Positions 59,881-64,000 of a stretch of DNA of 64,000 nt are shown one piece after another. Position 1 is the first letter of the stretch, and every line of letters starts with the position of its first letter. The DNA comes from Castanea sativa (taxonomy: Eukaryota; Streptophyta; Magnoliopsida; Fagales; Fagaceae): contig NC_134024.1 in the NCBI RefSeq assembly GCF_040712315.1, positions 28,015,158 to 28,079,157 of the forward strand, given 5' to 3'. Under the pieces are notes generated by a model, which searched no databases, was not told the origin of the DNA, and worked only from the letters and a program-made list of their open reading frames with translations. Position numbers and translations under genes: made by a program.

Positions 59881-60880
59881 TGTTAGGACATGTGTTTCAC
59901 ATGTTAGGAACATATGTCACTATTTTATGTAATTGGCTAATCCTCTGACAAAACGCACTTTACTTGTATTTGGGTAGATCTAGGATGTGTTGAATGCTTC
60001 AAAAAACCTTATTTCAAGACCAAATTTTAAAGCCATGCAAGTCTGTTCAAGATTCAAGTGTGAAAAGTGTTGTTCATTAAAGCTCGACAGCTAGCATCCA
60101 TCGAGACTTGAAGAGCTATTCTAGCCTATGGCTTGATAGCAGCTTAACAGATAGGGTATCTGTCAAGGTTAATGAAACTCAGTTTTTCTAGACTGTTTTT
60201 CATCTAATCCGTGATTATATGTTTGGACATTCTTTTCTTACAACCTTAAACATATATAAGGATTATTTTAAGGGCCGTAATAGGTTACACAACAGAGAGC
60301 ACAATGGCACAAGAGCATAATTCATCAAGTGTGACCAGAAACTTAGTTTGTCCTAGTTCTTGAGAAGCTGCTGTGTTTGTACGCCATAGGGTTTTGTGAC
60401 CAAGCAACTTCGTGATCTTCATGTGTTGAAGAATAGAAGAACTTTGCAGCCAATCTCCTTCTCTAGTTGGTGATTGAAGTCGAGTACTAGGATCCGCGCA
60501 ATTGGTTAGTCACGTACTGGGAGCTATGCATTCAAAGGAGAAATTGTCACTACAGAACAAGTTCAATTGGGTATTGGGGTAAGGTTTCAACTATAAGTTG
60601 ATATAAGGTACTGAGATTCCTTTACTTGTAACCGCTTGTTTAGATAATAGTGAATTTTCAAGAGTGGTGACTTTAAAATCACTCGGTAGGGTTTTTACCG
60701 TATTGGTTTTCCCCATTCGTAAACAAATCACTGTGTCAATTTATTTTCCGCTGCACTTTAGTTTATTGGTGAATTTTTTGTTCTACCACACATTCTTGTA
60801 TGTTGATTTGATTAATTAATAAACTTGGCTAATTAATCAATAAATTTATCACAATGGGTCAATATATTTTTGACCTATCA
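59881..60880 (+). repeat. 3' LTR of the SIRE-like element
   Basis: 1000 bp; clearly diverged from the 5' copy by substitutions and small indels, so older than the inner chromovirus at 28040-37746. Confidence 0.9.
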
Positions 60881-60996
60881 CTTTTCTTTTCAGCAATCAT
60901 ATCAGACAGGATTTACTGATAGTATTTTTATACTGTTTTCATTATTCCAAATGCTAACATTGACCCCTTCTAAAGAATTCATATCGATTGACGAAA

Positions 60997-61600
60997 GGCA
61001 AAAGTATTTCATCATTAAAGTTTTTGATATATCTCTTATACCCACATGCTTGTACACATCATTAAAGTTTTTGTTTATATGAGGTGATGTGCTTCTTCTT
61101 CTCTTATAAAACCTAACATTTAGACCTTTTTTCTCATCATTTCTTTTAGTTTGTTTATGTTTTGGGAGGAGAGAGATATAAAAGAGTCGCAAAAATATAA
61201 ATTTATCCTTATTTTTAATAGAAGTGGGAAACGGAAGATAAACAAAGTTCACCTTAGGAGGATAAAGTGTTAATTTTAACCCACAGGTAGGCAAAAGTAT
61301 TTCATCATTAAAGTTTTTGTTTAATCTCTTATACCCACATGCTTGCACACATCATTAAAATTTTTGTTTATATGAGGTGATGGGCTTCTTCTTTTTCTTA
61401 TAAAACCTAAATTTTAGATCTTTTTTCTCTTTTTAGTTTTTTATGTTTTGGGAGGAGAGAGATATTATAGAATAGCAAAAATACAAATTTACCCTTATTT
61501 TTAACATAGTTGGGTAACGGGAGACAAACGGAGTTTACCTCGGGTGGGTAACGTGTCAACTTTTAAATCATAGGTAGACAAAGTATTTTTCAACTAAACC
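60997..61600. repeat. tandem duplication of about 293 bp in the right half of the Mutator-like element
   Basis: GGCAAAAGTATTTCATCATT occurs at 60997 and again at 61290. Both are followed by CTTATACCCACATGCTTG, TTATATGAGGTGATG and TTTTGGGAGGAGAGAGATAT in the same order. The second copy ends in the terminal arm. Confidence 0.8.
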
Positions 61601-61635
61601 ATAGGTGGGCAAAATATATTTTCCCCTTATAATTT

Positions 61636-62233
61636 TTTAGCAATAAATTTGTTAGACCTCAATTTACCTCGCTAGTGCCCTCCCTCCACCCGCCCTCCAC
61701 CTAACAGACTAAAAAGAAAGAAGGAAATGTTGAGTGTCATTTCTTACACAATGGTTATCTACAAATATTACAACCTATAGATTTAATTGTCTTATAAAAA
61801 GACAAACTAAAAAAAAAAAAGAATTATTGCGATGAGGCTTTTTTTTTAAAGTTTAATATCATAATTTTTCAATTTGAATTTTTTTTATTGTTAGTTGGGT
61901 TACACATAGTATTTTTAAGAATGAAATATTTAGGATTTCAAAAATGAGTAAATTTTTTGGTTTAGTGTGTGCTAATTAATTTTTAAGAGAAAACGTTTTA
62001 AGTGTGTGTTAGATATATTTAAATAGAGAGTATGTGCTAATTTTTAAGAAAAAAAAGTTTCTTTGGTAGTTTTTTACTTTTGAATTTTTTTAAATTACAA
62101 TTTTAACCATATTTTTTATTTTTTAGAAATAAGGATTATCTAATTAGATTGATGCATTTTTGACATTTTTTGCAATCAAAATTAATTTTTTGAATCTTCT
62201 TAATATATAGATATTAACCATCTTAATATATAT
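61636..62233. other. gene-free AT-rich stretch
   Basis: Poly-A and poly-T runs and short AT-rich text; nothing supportable. Confidence 0.4.
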
Positions 62234-64000
62234 TGTAAGAGCACAATTTTTTACCCGGTCCAATCACTAGATGGACTCAGGTTCAAAGAGCCTTATACAA
62301 TGAAATTTGTAGAGCGTGGACTTGAAACTTAGGCTTTATGGATATTGGACAACAGATAGACGGGCTAGATTGCTACTATCTACACAATCAATAAATAAAA
62401 ATAACAGAAATTCTCCTCGGACATAAGCTGAGGATGATTGGTATTGCCTTTCTTTCTTCGAATGATAGACTCCAGTTCAAAATGAGGTGTACAGTGCTTT
62501 TTTTTCTCTCTTTTTCTTTCTTTTTCTTGCCTCTGCCTCTGCCCCTTTGTCTCATGCCTCGTTTTTTCTATTATATCCATCTTCCTCTTCCACATGTAGC
62601 ACAAATCACCTAATTAGATACTTGTCCCATCCACCATCTTCTTGAAGTCTTCAGACAATAGCTGGAAGGCTGAACATTTACTGTTCAGAGGTCATTTCCC
62701 CATTAATGCGGCCAGAGAGGTAGGTGTAGGGTCTTTAATGCAGTGGTAGTAGTCTTTTCCCTTGATATTTCTCATACGTTTCCCTTCTCTATAACCGTGT
62801 GGAACACATCTTTACCTAACAACCTTTCCAGAATCCTCTCCCCAAACATCATGACGTGTCATACGATCTTCATTTAACTTAGTCGAGGAGATGCCTCTCC
62901 TCGGACGACCTCACCAATCTTTCTAGCAAGAGTTGGCTTGTGGGCCTCAAACGCTCTGCTCGGACAGGCTTACACCTCCAAATTAGGCCCAAGGCCCAAA
63001 CGCGTGTTTTGACCGTTTTACCCCCATAATAGCCCCTCAAAACTTCGTTTTTCTTCCCACCTGGGGAGGAAAGTGAAGTTTTGACACAACGCCACAACCT
63101 TCACACGCCTTTCAAATCAGCACGCGTGAAAACATCAACTCGCCTCTTTTAAACCGCCACTAACGCTTCGAAATCCACCAGACGTGCATTAATTACTATA
63201 GGTGACGCCCTGTCCCCCACATCCAACAGTGCGATGCACATCCAACGGCTCGGGTCTTCTACTCAGATTTGGGCGGGATAACTCCCACTCAATGCTGTTT
63301 CCCATACGCTAAAACATCTAGGAAACCGAGTTTCAACCTCTCACTTCAGAAATCAATCAAATCTCAAAAGTTCCTATTCTCTTTCCTCTCAAGAAGCTCG
63401 CGAAGAACCATTTACCTATTTCCCTTAAGTTCTCAATCTTTTAAGTTCATTTCTCCTCGGCTACTGTTCTCAGCCATTAATTATATCCCTTCCTTCTCCA
63501 AATCTCCATTCTTCCCATCACCAAATGGGTAGATTCAAGTATCTGGTAGATACTAATGCCGGTATGGAGGGTTTTAGGGCCAAATACCATATTCCCTAAG
63601 ACGTAAGTTTGAGGTATTGTTACCCTGAAGCTATAGCCAATGATGGGAAAGAAGGAGAAGTTGTCATCCCAATCATCGCCTTTTTGGAGGGTGGGATGAC
63701 ACTTTCTATGAAAAATGTAACCAGTGAATACCTCCGTAACCATAGGCTATGCCCAGATCAATGCACACCCAACGTGTTTAGAGTTTTAGGCTATGTCGAT
63801 ACTCTAAATGAGCAAATGGGTCTGAATCTCACATGGCACGACGTCGTCTATATGTACGAGTGTCCTAAACTTAAAGATGTAGGGTATTACCTCAAATCTA
63901 GGTCTAGTACTGTAAGGCTCATATCTTGCCTTCCTAAATCCAATAAATGTATGAAGGACGACTACCTTATTTCTTTTGGAATGTGGTACGACGATCCTCA
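62234..64000 (+). mobile_element. 5' part of a retroelement-type unit running off the right edge
   Basis: Starts TGTAAGAGCACAATTTTTTA with an abrupt change from AT-rich flank to mixed composition. The first 780 bp are related to the solo LTR at 11327-12070 (same order of shared phrases), so an LTR-like 5' end is likely, though its own end is not clear. A leader with CT-rich runs leads to the ORF at 63525. The rest lies outside the window, so the class (gypsy-like or other) cannot be settled. Confidence 0.5.
63525..64000 (+). pseudogene. ORF of the putative gypsy-type transposon family (Transposase_28-like), partial
   Basis: From ATG 63525 (MGRFKYLVDTNAGMEGFRAK) the frame meets one TAA at 63597-63599, then stays open to the window end. 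It includes VVIPIIAFLEGGMTLSMKNV, LRNHRLCPDQCTPNVFRVLG and MGLNLTWHDVVYMYECPKLK. That order (a variable start, a LEGG-type phrase, then HRLCP and NVFR) is what I associate with the 'putative gypsy type transposon' domain in plants; this is recognition from memory. The single stop is one base from CAA or GAA. It is truncated by the window edge; the function is unknown. Confidence 0.6.

Larger units (their letters stand above)
53284..60880 (+). mobile_element. non-autonomous SIRE-like Copia retrotransposon nested in the Mutator-like element
   Basis: 7597 bp. LTRs at 53284-54265 (982 bp) and 59881-60880 (1000 bp) start TGTTAGGACAT and end CCTATCA. A perfect CTTTT duplication flanks it (53279-53283, 60881-60885). 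The primer-binding site TGGTATCAGAGC (54268-54279) follows the 5' LTR by two bases; CCAAATGAGGAGAT sits at the polypurine position before the 3' LTR. It has a long gag with a coiled-coil-like C-terminal part, typical of SIRE elements, and a second, plant-transposon-type ORF near the 3' end. No protease, reverse transcriptase, RNase H or integrase region is readable between 56236 and 58158, so it would need proteins from a partner. Confidence 0.88.
52638..61626. mobile_element. Mutator-like element carrying a gene fragment (Pack-MULE style), split by a Copia element
   Basis: Terminal inverted repeats of about 200 bp: the left arm (52638-52840) and the complement of the right arm (61430-61626) share ordered blocks such as TTTGCC/TTTGCCCACC, TTACCCACCTGAGGTAA/TTACCCACCCGAGGTAA, TTTGTCTCCC, GGTAAATTTGTATTTTTGCT and CAAAACATAAAA. 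A perfect 9-bp duplication TTATAATTT flanks it (52629-52637, 61627-61635), as in the Mutator superfamily. Without the nested Copia (53284-60880 plus 5 bp) it is about 1.39 kb. No transposase is seen. Between the arms is a biotin carboxylase exon, so it fits the Pack-MULE definition. The right half also contains a 293-bp tandem duplication. Confidence 0.78.

Noticed and set aside
62380..63097. Minus-strand open frames near the right-edge element
   Set aside because: They lie within the LTR-like 5' part of the element and the Lys/Arg-rich content reflects CT-rich runs on the other strand.

Overview
The window is AT-rich nuclear DNA of a woody dicot. The evidence is spliced plant genes (a wall-associated kinase with GT-AG introns), an intron-free P-class PPR gene, Mutator/hAT-type inverted-repeat elements, and plant-specific LTR retrotransposon lineages. 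The repeat style suggests Fagales (oak, chestnut or beech type), but that is an impression only. There is no prokaryotic, organellar or CRISPR content.

Gene content is low. One intact protein gene is visible: a mitochondrial PPR protein at 7042-8484 (minus), very like Arabidopsis At1g77360/APPR6. A wall-associated receptor kinase at 13788-18093 (minus) can be rebuilt as three exons, but it carries a one-base deletion inside the kinase domain. A LEA2/NDR1-HIN1-like gene at 51890-52550 (plus) is broken by two frame disruptions. A single captured exon of plastid biotin carboxylase lies at 52972-53043. A possible last exon of a gene extending off the left edge lies at 491-581.

Most of the rest is layered transposable elements. 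At 24895-47749 a Tat-lineage Ty3/gypsy element (about 10.4 kb without its insertions) is interrupted by two younger insertions: a Tekay/Del-type chromovirus (28040-37746, target duplication GTTAC, in the reverse transcriptase) and a 2.7 kb solo LTR (40367-43098, target duplication GGTTG, in the integrase tail). The Tat element also carries a minisatellite and an antisense, apparently intron-containing extra ORF downstream of pol. At 52638-61626 a Mutator-like element with a 9-bp target duplication contains the biotin carboxylase exon (Pack-MULE style). It is itself split by a 7.6 kb SIRE-like Copia element that has gag and a plant-transposon-type ORF but no visible pol. A second Mutator-like element (11143-12259, 9-bp duplication) is split by a solo LTR.

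Smaller elements include a tRNA-derived SINE with a 15-bp target duplication (5918-6075), a solo LTR inserted in an AT microsatellite (3021-3753), a cluster of four hAT-like MITEs (48172-49028), a 1.6 kb long-inverted-repeat element (20212-21808), several MITEs and tandem duplications, and the 5' end of another retroelement-type unit running off the right edge (62234-64000).

No interacting gene system was found. The coherent story is insertion history: target duplications and LTR divergence give a consistent order of events.
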